A stretch of DNA of 62,217 bases from Methanothrix harundinacea (GCA_002506535.1 DAXT01000016.1:52998-115214); one strand, 5' to 3'; counted from the first letter of the stretch, positions 16,371 to 24,940 are shown. Numbers and translations are program-made. The notes: generated by a model from the letters alone, not told the origin.

Positions 16371-18119
16371 ATGCCCTTCACCGCCCCCCTGGCGCTCCTG
16401 GGACTACTGAGCGCGATCCCCCTGATAATCCTCTACATGATCAGGCCGAGGCCGAAAGATCAGCCCTTTCCTTCGACGGCCTTCATAAAAGAGGGTGACG
16501 CGAAGCCGACGGCGGCCCTCAACCGGCTGATCACCGACCCCCTCTTCTGGATCCAGCTTCTGGTGATCATCTTCCTGGTCATCGCCGCCGCAGGACCCTT
16601 CACCGAGGCGAGGGGGACTCAAGGAGCCCATCTGGTGGTGGTCTTCGACCTATCCGCCAGCATGGAGGCGAGCCGCGATGCGGCGCTGGAGATCGTCGAA
16701 CGGTACTCCCAGGGGCTGGACAGGATCAGCATAGTCCTGGCGGAGAATATACCCGTCGTCGCCCTCCGGGAGGGGAACCGCGTCCAGGCGATCTCGACCC
16801 TGGATTCTCTCTCCCCGAGGGCGGTCCAGGCGGACCTCTCGGCGGCGATGACGGCGGGAAGAGGGCTCCTGGGGGCGGAGGGGGGCTCGATCCTCGTCGT
16901 ATCCGACTTCGCCAGCTGGATCGGCGACGACCCGGAGGTGACTAGGGGGCTGATCGAAGGCGGCGGGACCAGGGTCGTCTTCGTCGACTCCGGGGGCGAG
17001 GGCGATAACGTGGGGATCGTCGGCGGCTGGATCGTCGACTACGGCGGAAGCCTGAACTACACGTGCCACATAAGAAACTACGGCAGGACGAGGACCGTCC
17101 CCATAACCATCCAGGGTCCTGGAGGGACCATCACCACCGCGAGGACGATAGACGCCGGGGGCGACCACTACCTCACCCTCGACGCCTTCCCCGGGGTGAC
17201 CGTCGTCACCCTGGAGGTGGATGACGCCATATCCGCCGACAACAGGGCGTACGTCTACGCTCCGGAGATCGGGGTCAGGAGGGTTCTATACCTGGGCGAC
17301 GAGGGGCCCGTCCTCGCCGCCCTCAGATCGATACCCACCGTCGAAGTCAGCTTCTCCGGTGATTACTCCGGTTTCGATATGGTGGTGACGGAGAGGGGGG
17401 GCTCCGACGGCCAGCTCAACAGATACATCTACGACGGCGGGAGGGTCGTCTACGTCCCCTCCAACGGATCGGCGAGCCCCGAGTACCTCTCCGTCAGGAT
17501 AGCGGGGCAGGTCAACGAATCAGCCCCCCTCTGGACGAGAAACCAGGTCTTCGCCGGAGAGGTCAACTTCGACGAGGTGGGGGTCCGCTCTTACCTTCTG
17601 GCCACTCCCAGGAAGGGATCGGTGACCGTCGTCGAGGCGAACGGAGTACCCATCATATCCTACTGGAGGCTCGGTAGCGGCACCTCGGTCTACATGGGCC
17701 TCCCTCAGGAGGGGTCCGACTTCTATTCGAGGCCCGAGTACCCGATATTCTGGTACGGTATGACAAACTGGCTGACGGACGCCCCCGACGCCTCCGAATC
17801 GAACCGGAAGACCGGTGAGATCATAATCCTCGGCGAAATGACGTCGGTGGACTCTCCGGGAGGGAGGGTCACCACAGACCTCCTCCACCTGGACCAGGTG
17901 GGGATCTATCGGTTCCAGGGGAGGACGATCGTCGCCAACATGTACGATCCCATCGAGTCGAACCTCTTGAACCCGAAAACCCTCAACCTGGGCACCTTCG
18001 CGCCGGGGGAGGCTGCCGAGAAGCTGATCAGAAAGGACCTCTCCCCATGGCTCGTGATCATCGCCGCAGCGCTGATCGCCCTTGAGCTATTGATCCTTCG
18101 AAGGAGGCGAGAGAGTTGA
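16371..18119 (+). CDS. BatA-like membrane protein with VWA domain
   Basis: 582 residues. The N-terminal BatA-type membrane region (PLALLGLLSAIPLIILYMIRPRP, second helix at about 58-76) is followed by a von Willebrand A domain with MIDAS-like DLSASM (about 93-98) and a C-terminal anchor helix (WLVIIAAALIALELLIL) with a basic tail. The middle is a large beta-rich domain predicted outside the cell. Such proteins bind partners through a metal and often work with MoxR ATPases, none of which is visible here. Its stop overlaps the next start (TGATG), so the two are coupled. Confidence 0.85.
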   Translation: MPFTAPLALLGLLSAIPLIILYMIRPRPKDQPFPSTAFIKEGDAKPTAALNRLITDPLFWIQLLVIIFLVIAAAGPFTEARGTQGAHLVVVFDLSASMEASRDAALEIVERYSQGLDRISIVLAENIPVVALREGNRVQAISTLDSLSPRAVQADLSAAMTAGRGLLGAEGGSILVVSDFASWIGDDPEVTRGLIEGGGTRVVFVDSGGEGDNVGIVGGWIVDYGGSLNYTCHIRNYGRTRTVPITIQGPGGTITTARTIDAGGDHYLTLDAFPGVTVVTLEVDDAISADNRAYVYAPEIGVRRVLYLGDEGPVLAALRSIPTVEVSFSGDYSGFDMVVTERGGSDGQLNRYIYDGGRVVYVPSNGSASPEYLSVRIAGQVNESAPLWTRNQVFAGEVNFDEVGVRSYLLATPRKGSVTVVEANGVPIISYWRLGSGTSVYMGLPQEGSDFYSRPEYPIFWYGMTNWLTDAPDASESNRKTGEIIILGEMTSVDSPGGRVTTDLLHLDQVGIYRFQGRTIVANMYDPIESNLLNPKTLNLGTFAPGEAAEKLIRKDLSPWLVIIAAALIALELLILRRRRES

Positions 18120-20503
18120 TGGAAGGGATCTACTTCTCCGAGCCCCGCCTCCTATTTCTCATCCCCCTGATACTGGCGGCGGGGCTCGTCAGCCTGCGGT
18201 GGAATAGAAACCGGCTCCTGGTCATCAGCAGGGTGGTGGTATTCTCCCTCCTCGTCGTCGCCCTGGCGAACCCCTACGTCACGGTGACGGAGACGACCCA
18301 GACGAAACGCCCCATCATAACCGTCGTCTCGGACCTCACCGCATCGACGGAGATCTTCGATCGGGCCGCTGCCGGGCGGGTCCACGCTCTCCTCCCCGAC
18401 TCCACCATCAGAACCTTCTCGGGGAGGCAGACGCCCCTGGGCGACAAGATCCTCCAGTACGCCCAGCAGGGTGGGGCTCTCCTCCTGGTGACCGACGGCT
18501 ACAGCAACCAGGGCAGGGGGGTGGATGAGGCCCTCGCCCTGGCCAGGGCCGCCAACGCCACCGTCTTCGCCCTGGAGATGGAGCCGGTCCGGATGGACCG
18601 CAGCGTCGATATCTCCGGGACGAACACCGCCGTCCTCGGAGGAGACTATCCCTTCACCATCGTCGTCCGCAGCTCCGGCGGCGAAGAAAGCGGCCTTCTC
18701 ACCGTCAGGGCCGACGACGCTGTGATCTACCAGGAGAGGCTCTCGGGAGCGGGGAGGTCCACCTCCATCAGGATCTCTCACCGGTTTCAGTCGACGGGAA
18801 CCCATCTTCTCGAGGCTACGATAAACTTCCCCCAGGACGCCAACAGGGAGAACGACCGGTATCATAAGGCGGTATACGTCGTCCCGAAGCCGGAGGTCCT
18901 CCTCGTCGCCGACGGCGAGTCGCCCCTCTCGAGGGTATTATCAGAGCATTACAGGCTCACCACCGCCGGAAGGTTCCGGGCCGAAGACCTCGGCCCCGGG
19001 ATGAAGAGGTTCAAGGCGGTGGTCCTGGAGAACCAGAGGCATCATTCAGAGCTCTCCGGCCTTCTCGAGTACGTCCGAGAAGGAGGAGGCCTCGTGGTCG
19101 TCGGCGGCGATGAAGCCTACGACTTCGGAGGCTACGGGAACAGCAGCCTCGAAGAGATCCTGCCGGTGAGGTCGGTCCCCAGCATATTCGAGGGGGGGAA
19201 GACGACGGTGATCGTCATGGACATCTCCGGAAGCACCAGGGGAGAGATGCGGGGTCCCGGTTCTGCGACCTTCCTCGACTACCAGAAGGCCCTCGCCATC
19301 GAGCTCTTGAGGTCGCCCGAGTTCAAGGACGATCGAGTGGCTCTCGTCGTCTTCGGGACGGAGGCCTTCGTCGTCATCTCTCCGACGACGATAGCGGGAA
19401 GAGAGATGATGATCCGGGACCGGATATCGAGCCTCTCCCCCGAGGCCGGTGCCCAGGAGGAGACCCAGATGGATACGGGGCTTGCCCTCGCCTGGGATAT
19501 GATAAACTCCACCAGTGGTGAGGGGGAGATCATCGTCATATCCGATGGCAGGATTGGGGAGTATCCGGAGGTCTTCTCGGAGTCGGAGAGGATGATCCGG
19601 GAGATGGAGGCGACGGTCCATCTTGTGGAGGTGAAGTCCTTCGACTCCGCCCCCGGGAGCTTCAGGGACCTCGCCGCCAGAAGCGGAGCCATCTACCATT
19701 CCGCTGTCTATCCGGGATCGGTCACCGTCAGGGCTGAGGCGAGGCCCGAAGGCGAGGAGCTGCCGGAAGATGAGGAGATCCCGGCGTCGGGGTACACCCT
19801 TATGATACTGAATCCGAACCACTACATAACCGCCGACCTCGCCATCGCCGCCAACGCCACCGGGTTCAACGATGTCACCCCCAAGTCCGGGTCCCAGAGG
19901 CTGGTGGCGATCCTAGACGGAAAGCCGATCCTCACCACCTGGAGGTTCGGCCTTGGGAGGGTGGCGGCTTTCACCACCGACTCCGGCGCCGCCTGGGCTC
20001 CGGAGGTCTACTCCGCCGGGAATTCGAAGCTCGTATCCAGGACGGTCAACTGGGCCGTCGGTGACCCGCGGCCCGAGTTCGGGAGGATCGACGCCCAGGA
20101 CGGATGGGAGGGAACCCCCCTCGAGATCACCATAACGAGCGCGAGCCCCCCGGCGGTGGGGCTGGCAGCGGTGGAGAAGGTCGGCGAGAACCGGTACAGA
20201 GCGGTCATCACCCCTGAACGGCAGGGGATATACGCCGTCGGAGATTATGGGATCGCCGTCAACTACCCCCTGGAGTTCAGGGACGTCGGCTTCAACCCCG
20301 ATTTCTCAAGGTCGATAATGGTCGGGGGCGGAAAGGTCTTCACCGAGGCGGAGGTGGCTAGGAGCCTCGTCGAGGAGGCGAGAAAGAGCAGCGAGATATC
20401 GGTCCAGCAGAGGGTCAGCAGGCGGATGCCCCTCCTCTTTGCGGCGCTGGCGATCTTCCTCGCCGAGGTGATCGTCAGAAGGCTCAGGGAGGTTAAGAGG
20501 TGA
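18119..20503 (+). CDS. Large membrane protein with VWA and glutamine-amidotransferase-like domains
   Basis: 794 residues. Two N-terminal helices (PRLLFLIPLILAAGLV and VVVFSLLVVALANPYV) anchor the protein; a degenerate VWA-like region with SDLTAST follows, then a class-I-amidotransferase-like fold (LLEYVREGGGLVVVGGDEAY) and a second VWA with intact MIDAS DISGST. A last helix lies at residues 770-785. This architecture matches archaeal and bacterial partners of BatA. ATG 18119 overlaps the preceding TGA and has GGAGG 12 bases upstream; a TTG three bases earlier is less likely. The function is unknown; interplay with the preceding protein on the cell surface is inferred. Confidence 0.82.
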   Translation: MEGIYFSEPRLLFLIPLILAAGLVSLRWNRNRLLVISRVVVFSLLVVALANPYVTVTETTQTKRPIITVVSDLTASTEIFDRAAAGRVHALLPDSTIRTFSGRQTPLGDKILQYAQQGGALLLVTDGYSNQGRGVDEALALARAANATVFALEMEPVRMDRSVDISGTNTAVLGGDYPFTIVVRSSGGEESGLLTVRADDAVIYQERLSGAGRSTSIRISHRFQSTGTHLLEATINFPQDANRENDRYHKAVYVVPKPEVLLVADGESPLSRVLSEHYRLTTAGRFRAEDLGPGMKRFKAVVLENQRHHSELSGLLEYVREGGGLVVVGGDEAYDFGGYGNSSLEEILPVRSVPSIFEGGKTTVIVMDISGSTRGEMRGPGSATFLDYQKALAIELLRSPEFKDDRVALVVFGTEAFVVISPTTIAGREMMIRDRISSLSPEAGAQEETQMDTGLALAWDMINSTSGEGEIIVISDGRIGEYPEVFSESERMIREMEATVHLVEVKSFDSAPGSFRDLAARSGAIYHSAVYPGSVTVRAEARPEGEELPEDEEIPASGYTLMILNPNHYITADLAIAANATGFNDVTPKSGSQRLVAILDGKPILTTWRFGLGRVAAFTTDSGAAWAPEVYSAGNSKLVSRTVNWAVGDPRPEFGRIDAQDGWEGTPLEITITSASPPAVGLAAVEKVGENRYRAVITPERQGIYAVGDYGIAVNYPLEFRDVGFNPDFSRSIMVGGGKVFTEAEVARSLVEEARKSSEISVQQRVSRRMPLLFAALAIFLAEVIVRRLREVKR

Positions 20504-20510
20504 ACCCTGG

Positions 20511-20550
20511 TTGATTTTTTTTCTTCGGCGATGCGTATCGTTTTTTTCTT
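20511..20550 (+). terminator. T-rich terminator after the VWA operon
   Basis: Two T-runs (20513-20522 and 20541-20547) follow the stop codon by 10 and 40 bases, as expected for archaeal intrinsic termination, which needs only a U-tract. Confidence 0.6.
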
Positions 20551-20718
20551 GGTGCCTGCGACCACCAATAGCTATTTAGCTTATTGATATCAAGCCTGCT
20601 AGCATATCGGCTCATCTTCGAGGCGGGAGGTTATGGAGAGATGCTCCACCATCAGAAGGTCGCTTCCCTTCCCGAGGGCAGATAGGTCGAAAGACAGATC
20701 AGTATCTGCGATCAACCG

Positions 20719-20762
20719 GCCCCGGTGGCCGGGGCTTCGACGAATGAGTTCATATATTCTGT
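20719..20762 (+). promoter_or_regulatory. GC hairpin and TATA box upstream of aIF1
   Basis: GCCCCGG (20719-20725) and CCGGGGC (20729-20735) form a seven-pair hairpin just before the likely TATA box TTCATATATTC (20749-20759). The box lies about 25-30 bases before the aIF1 ATG, so the leader is very short. GGAGG at 20763-20767 lies 13 bases from the ATG. Confidence 0.5.
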
Positions 20763-20780
20763 GGAGGTAACTACCAGAAG

Positions 20781-21098
20781 ATGAGTTCCGAGATGTGCCC
20801 AGTATGTGGCCTTCCCAAAGACCTTTGCATATGCCAGGAGGTAGCCAAGGAGCAGCAGAGGATCACGGTGAAGATCAACAGACGACGATACGGAAAAGAG
20901 GTTACAGTGATTCAGGGAATAGATCCTCACGAGATAGACCTCAGCGAACTAGCAACATACCTCAAATCGGAGCTTGCCTGCGGGGGGACCGTCAAGGGCT
21001 ACGGCATCATCGAGCTGCAAGGCAATCATACCGGGCGAATAAAGAAGATCTTGGTCAAGAAGGGCTTCGGAGAAGGTCAGATCCAGATGAGTTCCTGA
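20781..21098 (+). CDS. Translation initiation factor aIF1 (SUI1)
   Basis: A 105-residue small-subunit factor that monitors start-codon selection. The C-terminal 75 residues have the SUI1 fold (ITVKINRRRYGKEVTVIQGID to GCGIIELQGNH-like strand, here KGYGIIELQGNH). The N-terminus has CPVCGLPKDLCIC, a possible zinc knuckle found in several archaeal homologues. It is of interest here because other genes in the window seem to use CTG, TTG and GTG starts. Confidence 0.93.
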   Translation: MSSEMCPVCGLPKDLCICQEVAKEQQRITVKINRRRYGKEVTVIQGIDPHEIDLSELATYLKSELACGGTVKGYGIIELQGNHTGRIKKILVKKGFGEGQIQMSS

Positions 21099-21244
21099 GT
21101 AACCCCCCATCAAACCCGTTCTTCATCTTTTTCGCCCTCATCAAGGCCGGACGCGGCAGGTTTGAGCTTTGCGGGAGGGGATGGCACCGGCGAAGCTCAA
21201 AGCCGACGGCCTTAGAGGACTGGAAAAAAAGTGGTTGGGCGAAC

Positions 21245-21637
21245 TTACTGCTCGATTTTGGCGGTGCTCACCTTCTTGATCGGCTGGTCGAGGCACAGAT
21301 CGGAGTTCTCGGCCAGGACCACGGCGAAGATCCACTCGCTCAGCTCCGGACAATGTTCAGGGACGCACTCGTTTATGCAGCCCGCACAGGGCTCGAAGCC
21401 CTCTCCCACCATGAGAGGCCTGAACTGGCCGGAAGATCCCGAAATCCCGGCGTACCGGAGCCTGAACGTTCTTACACCATCGATAGACTCGGGCACCCTC
21501 TTTATAAGGTCCTCTTTCAAGAGCTTCGATACGATGCGAGAACATTTTCGAGAATCAATATCCAAACATTTCCACAGGTCGCTCTGCAGAACCCCGTCCT
21601 CACACGACTTTATGTACTCCAGCGCTTCCTCATACAT
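21245..21637 (-). CDS. Winged-helix regulator with C-terminal Cys cluster
   Basis: 130 residues. The N-terminal 65 form a winged helix-turn-helix (GVLQSDLWKCLDIDSRKCSRIVSKLLKEDLIKR). The C-terminal part has CAGCINECVPEHC (C-x2-C-x3-C-x4-C) and a further Cys, likely an Fe-S or zinc site that makes DNA binding respond to redox state or metal. Members of this type occur in methanogens; targets are unknown. It begins 16 bases after the Sm-like gene and is probably cotranscribed with it. Confidence 0.75.
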   Translation of the reverse strand: MYEEALEYIKSCEDGVLQSDLWKCLDIDSRKCSRIVSKLLKEDLIKRVPESIDGVRTFRLRYAGISGSSGQFRPLMVGEGFEPCAGCINECVPEHCPELSEWIFAVVLAENSDLCLDQPIKKVSTAKIEQ

Positions 21638-21653
21638 CAGGACACCCGGAATA

Positions 21654-21878
21654 TCATTCCACCGGACTTATGAGGATTATATTGTTCCCGCGGAGTATCA
21701 CTGATCCCAGCGATCGGGCCCTCTCGCCATCCACGATCTCCACAGTCTCCAGGAGATGGAGGTTAAGGTAGTCGTCTACGCTGTTTAGGGTACCCTCCAG
21801 AACGTGATGTTCTGACCCCTTCATCTCCACCCTGATCTTGGAGCCCATCAACGTTTGAACTTTCTTGGTTGGAAACAC
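21654..21878 (-). CDS. Sm-like RNA-binding protein (SmAP/Lsm)
   Basis: A 74-residue protein with both Sm motifs: GSKIRVEMKGSEHHVLEGTLNSVDDYLNLHL (Sm1) and LGSVILRGNNIILI (Sm2). Such proteins form heptameric rings that bind U-rich RNA. I choose GTG 21878, with AAAGAGG 8 bases upstream, giving normal family length; the frame is open 27 codons further upstream, where an ATG also exists. Confidence 0.88.
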   Translation of the reverse strand: MFPTKKVQTLMGSKIRVEMKGSEHHVLEGTLNSVDDYLNLHLLETVEIVDGERARSLGSVILRGNNIILISPVE

Positions 21879-22005
21879 AACTTTTGCCTCTTTCTCGTTT
21901 ATTGTCGATTTGAAACCGCCGGCGAAGAGCCGCCTTCTCCCTCGATTGAGGAGAACCATATCGTTGCAACGGTCGTAAAATGGAGGCGATCAAAGGCTTT
22001 CGCAC

Positions 22006-22236
22006 CTATACCGCCACAACTTCCTTAACGCCTTCTACGTTCTTCTTCAGCTCACGCTCTACGAAATTCTTGAGAGTCATCTGGGAAAAGGGGCATCCAG
22101 CGCAGCTTCCCGTCAGCCTCACCGAGACCACACCATCGTCGGCGATCTCCACCAGCTCGATGTCGCCACCGTCCATCCTCAGAGCGTTCCTGATGACCTC
22201 CAGCACAGATTCCACCTCGCCTCTCAAATTCGGCAT
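22006..22236 (-). CDS. NifU-like Fe-S scaffold domain protein
   Basis: A 76-residue stand-alone NifU C-terminal domain (Nfu type). LTGSCAGCPFSQMTLKNFVE carries the C-x2-C pair that holds a 4Fe-4S cluster for transfer to target proteins; MDGGDIELVEI is the family's first strand. It follows the next gene upstream by six bases, so the two form an operon. It could feed the Fe-S enzymes of this window, which is inference. Confidence 0.92.
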   Translation of the reverse strand: MPNLRGEVESVLEVIRNALRMDGGDIELVEIADDGVVSVRLTGSCAGCPFSQMTLKNFVERELKKNVEGVKEVVAV

Positions 22237-22242
22237 GGATCT

Positions 22243-22566
22243 TCAATCTCCTCTTACCTTCACAACCGTTACCCTTTGGCCCATAATCGTATACCTTATT
22301 CCTTTTAAAGCTTGTTCCAGGCCTCTGATTATCGGCTCACACTCTCCGTCTATCACCGTGTTGACGAGAACCCCGGACTCTGCGTGATGTCTGACCGCCT
22401 CAATCGTCATCTCCGGGTCCTCGTTCAGCAGGAAATTTTTCCAGGCCTTGGGAGACATACCCCTGTACTCATAGAGGTAGAATCCCGTTATCCCCAGTTC
22501 GGTGAGCGTGTTTATGACGCGGCCCAGGTGCTCGTGATCGACAAATATCTTGACAAGGGTCTTCAT
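22243..22566 (-). CDS. Small alpha/beta protein, PII- or ACT-like
   Basis: 107 residues with a probable ferredoxin-like alpha/beta fold: MKTLVKIFVDHEHLGRVINTLTELGITGF reads as strand-helix-strand, and the end GIRYTIMGQRVTVVKV as strands. This resembles PII/ACT-type sensory domains, but I see no T-loop and cannot name a ligand. It is the first gene of a pair with the NifU-like gene. The function is not assigned. Confidence 0.6.
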   Translation of the reverse strand: MKTLVKIFVDHEHLGRVINTLTELGITGFYLYEYRGMSPKAWKNFLLNEDPEMTIEAVRHHAESGVLVNTVIDGECEPIIRGLEQALKGIRYTIMGQRVTVVKVRGD

Positions 22567-22680
22567 AAAATCCCGCTTTAATATCTCGACATCAGACTAT
22601 AAAATAACTTCGCCCATCTCGATATCTTCAGCCACCAGATATCCTTTTATCCGTTCGGATATCTTAATCCGCCGATCAAT

Positions 22681-23148
22681 ATGGGCGCAGGTAAGGAGAT
22701 CCGAGAGGTGCTCATCGAGGCTGGCATATCCATCGACGAGGTGGTGGATGCAGCCCTGGAGCTCTACGTGCCGCATCCTGGTGTAGAGACGCGAGAGAGG
22801 GCGCAAGAGGTCTTCAGAAGAGAGCTGGATATAGCCCTATCCGACCCAAACCTCGCTCTTCTGATCTACGCGGGGCTCCTCCTGGAGGAGGAGGGGAAGA
22901 GAGGACGCCTCCCCGACATGAGAAGCTCCGATTACGAAAGGGACTTGACTTACCTCATAGCCGACGAGGTGATAGGGATGACCATCGCCAAGTACATCGG
23001 CGGATACAAGGGGATCTTCGATTACGTCCGGTACGACAAGGCCAAGCCCGGGATCCTGGGGGTCCTCGGCCCCTTCATGGACGACGTAATCGCGGGTCTG
23101 ATCGGTGGGGTCTCGGCGAATATGTACACCAGGGCGGTGTTCGGCTGA
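22681..23148 (+). CDS. cobZ: Alpha-ribazole-5'-phosphate phosphatase CobZ (PgpA family)
   Basis: 155 residues of the phosphatidylglycerophosphatase-A fold. Methanosarcina mazei CobZ is the known member of this family that removes phosphate from alpha-ribazole phosphate in cobamide assembly. The call rests mainly on context: cobS overlaps its stop and cobY follows. Residues typical of the family include the GKRGRLPDM stretch and DEVIGMTIAKYIGGYKG. An AT-rich stretch (TTTTATCCG) lies just ahead of the ATG, consistent with a short leader. Confidence 0.82.
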   Translation: MGAGKEIREVLIEAGISIDEVVDAALELYVPHPGVETRERAQEVFRRELDIALSDPNLALLIYAGLLLEEEGKRGRLPDMRSSDYERDLTYLIADEVIGMTIAKYIGGYKGIFDYVRYDKAKPGILGVLGPFMDDVIAGLIGGVSANMYTRAVFG

Positions 23149-23927
23149 GAGACCTCCTCCTCGCCCTGAAGTCGGGGTTCGGCTTCCTCTCCACGATACC
23201 CGTCGGGATATCGATGGAGGGGATAGAGGCCCTGATGAGACACGTCTACCTCTTCCCCCTGGTGGGCGCCGCCCTCGGCCTCATCTATGCGGTCGTCGCC
23301 CTGGCCCTGATGGCCTTCGTCCCGCCGGAGATCGCGGCGGCCCTGATCATCGCGGTGATCGTCAGGCTCTGCGGGATAAACCACACCGACGGCCTCGCCG
23401 ACTTCGGGGACGGGGTGTCTGCCCACACCACCGTCGAGAAGAAGATCAGCGCCATGAAGGACGTCTACATAGGGACCGGTGGCGTCGTCTTCGTGGTGGT
23501 GACGATCCTCGCGGTCTACGCCTCTTTGACGGCGATCCCCTCCGGATCCCTTCCCGCCGCCCTTATCGTGGCGGAGGTGGCGGCGAAGCAGTCGATGATA
23601 GCTTTTGCCGCATTTTCGGTGCCCCTCCATAAGGGGTTCGGCTCCATCGCCATCGAGAACACCGATAGGACCGACTTCATCATGGGCCTCGCCATAGCGG
23701 CCCCCATCTGCTGGGCTCTTTCGGGGCTTTCCGGCGTTGCGGTCCTCCTCGCGGCCCAGATCTCGGCCCTCTACATGGTCGCCGTCTCCAAGAGGAACTT
23801 CGGCGGAGCCACCGGCGACGGCTTCGGCGCTACCAACGAGGTGGCAAGGGCCGTCGCCCTCCTGGCCGCCGCCCTGTTGATCGCCAACGGACTTTCATGG
23901 GAGGGTGCCATCTGGACGCCGTGGTGA
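23145..23927 (+). CDS. cobS: Adenosylcobinamide-GDP ribazoletransferase CobS, apparent CTG start
   Basis: A multi-pass membrane enzyme that joins adenosylcobinamide-GDP and alpha-ribazole to give the cobamide. The family N-terminus (ALKSGFGFLSTIPVG) and the metal site region (INHTDGLADFGDGV, GATGDGFGATNE) are clear, with about six helices. The first ATG in frame is at 23214, after that conserved N-terminus. No ATG, GTG or TTG lies upstream in frame; CTG at 23145 gives a normal 260 residues beginning LRDLLLALKS, overlaps the cobZ stop as CTGA, and has GGCGGTG upstream. CTG initiation is inferred; an annotation pipeline would probably start at 23214. Confidence 0.85.
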   Translation: MRDLLLALKSGFGFLSTIPVGISMEGIEALMRHVYLFPLVGAALGLIYAVVALALMAFVPPEIAAALIIAVIVRLCGINHTDGLADFGDGVSAHTTVEKKISAMKDVYIGTGGVVFVVVTILAVYASLTAIPSGSLPAALIVAEVAAKQSMIAFAAFSVPLHKGFGSIAIENTDRTDFIMGLAIAAPICWALSGLSGVAVLLAAQISALYMVAVSKRNFGGATGDGFGATNEVARAVALLAAALLIANGLSWEGAIWTPW

Positions 23928-24520
23928 TGGCAGGGGGCCTAGGGACGAGGCTGCAGATGGGGGAGAAGCCGATGGTCAGCCTCTTCGGCAGGCCCCTCAT
24001 AGACTGGGTCGTCTCAGCCCTGGAGACGGCCGCGGATAGGATCTTCGTCGCGACGACCGACCATGTACCCGAGACGATGGAATGGGCCGAAAGAATGGGG
24101 CTCTATTTGGTGGAGACGCCGGGAGAGGGGTACGTCCCCGACATGATCTCCGCCGTCGAGGAGGCCGGGATCGACGATCCGGTCCTCATCGTGATGGCGG
24201 ACCTTCCCCTCTTGAGAGGAGATATCGTCGAAGAGATCATCGAGGTATACGAGAGCGTCCCGGAGCCGGCCTTATCGGTCCACGTCCCCCTGGATACCTA
24301 CCGAAGGATCGCAACTAAGCCTGACTCCCTCTTCAACTACCGGGGGAGGCTCATAGTCCCCTCGGGGGTTAACGTCCTTCTGGGATCGAAGATCAGGTTC
24401 GAACAGGAAGATTACCACCTGATCCTCGACAGGATAGAGCTGGCGGTGAACGTGAACTCTCCAGAGGATCTGGCAGTCTGCGAAACGATCCTCCGGGGAG
24501 GCCTGAACTCCAAGATTTGA
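23912..24520 (+). CDS. cobY: NTP:adenosylcobinamide-phosphate guanylyltransferase CobY, apparent CTG start
   Basis: A 202-residue archaeal enzyme that activates adenosylcobinamide phosphate with GTP before CobS acts. The nucleotidyltransferase start VVMAGGLGTRLQMGEKPMV and VMADLPLL are visible. The family normally opens M-D-A-(L/V)-V-M-A-G-G. Here the codon in that Met position is CTG (23912), with GGAGG at 23900-23904 exactly seven bases before it. An ATG at 23897 would add MGGCH and has no ribosome binding site; an internal ATG at 23927 would cut the nucleotide loop. The gene overlaps the end of cobS. Confidence 0.88.
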   Translation: MDAVVMAGGLGTRLQMGEKPMVSLFGRPLIDWVVSALETAADRIFVATTDHVPETMEWAERMGLYLVETPGEGYVPDMISAVEEAGIDDPVLIVMADLPLLRGDIVEEIIEVYESVPEPALSVHVPLDTYRRIATKPDSLFNYRGRLIVPSGVNVLLGSKIRFEQEDYHLILDRIELAVNVNSPEDLAVCETILRGGLNSKI

Positions 24521-24536
24521 TTTTTGAGGTGGATAG

Positions 24537-24887
24537 ATGGATTACGTCGAAATAGACGGCATAAGGTACTCTGCGGATGACCTGGAGACTCTGACGGGAG
24601 AGGCTAAACCCGAAGCCTCCAATGGATACGTCCTCCTTCTGGCGAGGGTTTTGAACGATCCCCTCAGCCTTCCCCGAGCTCTGAAGGAGATATGCTCCCT
24701 CAAGCTCAACGACGAAGAGAGGCGGGACCTGAGGATGGCCCTGATAAGGGTTCAGATAGATAGCGAGCTACGGATGAACGAGGATATCCAGAGGTACCAG
24801 CAGAGACGGTACGTATCCCAGGTGATCGAGATCCTCCTCTATAAAGACCTCCTCCTCGCCTCCGGCGAGCCTGAAGAGATGGAGTGA
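24537..24887 (+). CDS. Conserved-looking hypothetical protein after cobY
   Basis: A 116-residue soluble, helical, charged protein that I do not recognise (ADDLETLTGEAKPEASNGYV, then LNDEERRDLRMALIRVQIDSELRMNED). It starts 16 bases after cobY with GAGGTGG four bases before the ATG, so it belongs to the cobZ-cobS-cobY transcript. No metal or nucleotide motif is visible. Confidence 0.7.
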   Translation: MDYVEIDGIRYSADDLETLTGEAKPEASNGYVLLLARVLNDPLSLPRALKEICSLKLNDEERRDLRMALIRVQIDSELRMNEDIQRYQQRRYVSQVIEILLYKDLLLASGEPEEME

Positions 24888-24899
24888 ATCCGCGGGCAG

Positions 24900-24940
24900 A
24901 AAAAAAAGATAGAGCCGATCCGACCGGAGATGCCCGTCGG
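24900..24940 (-). terminator. Hairpin plus U-tract ending the CODH/ACS operon
   Basis: TCCGAC and GTCGGA (about 24919-24941) form the outer part of a hairpin; read on the minus strand it is followed by a run of eight T (24907-24900). It lies about 95 bases beyond the cdhE stop, between converging genes. Confidence 0.6.
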
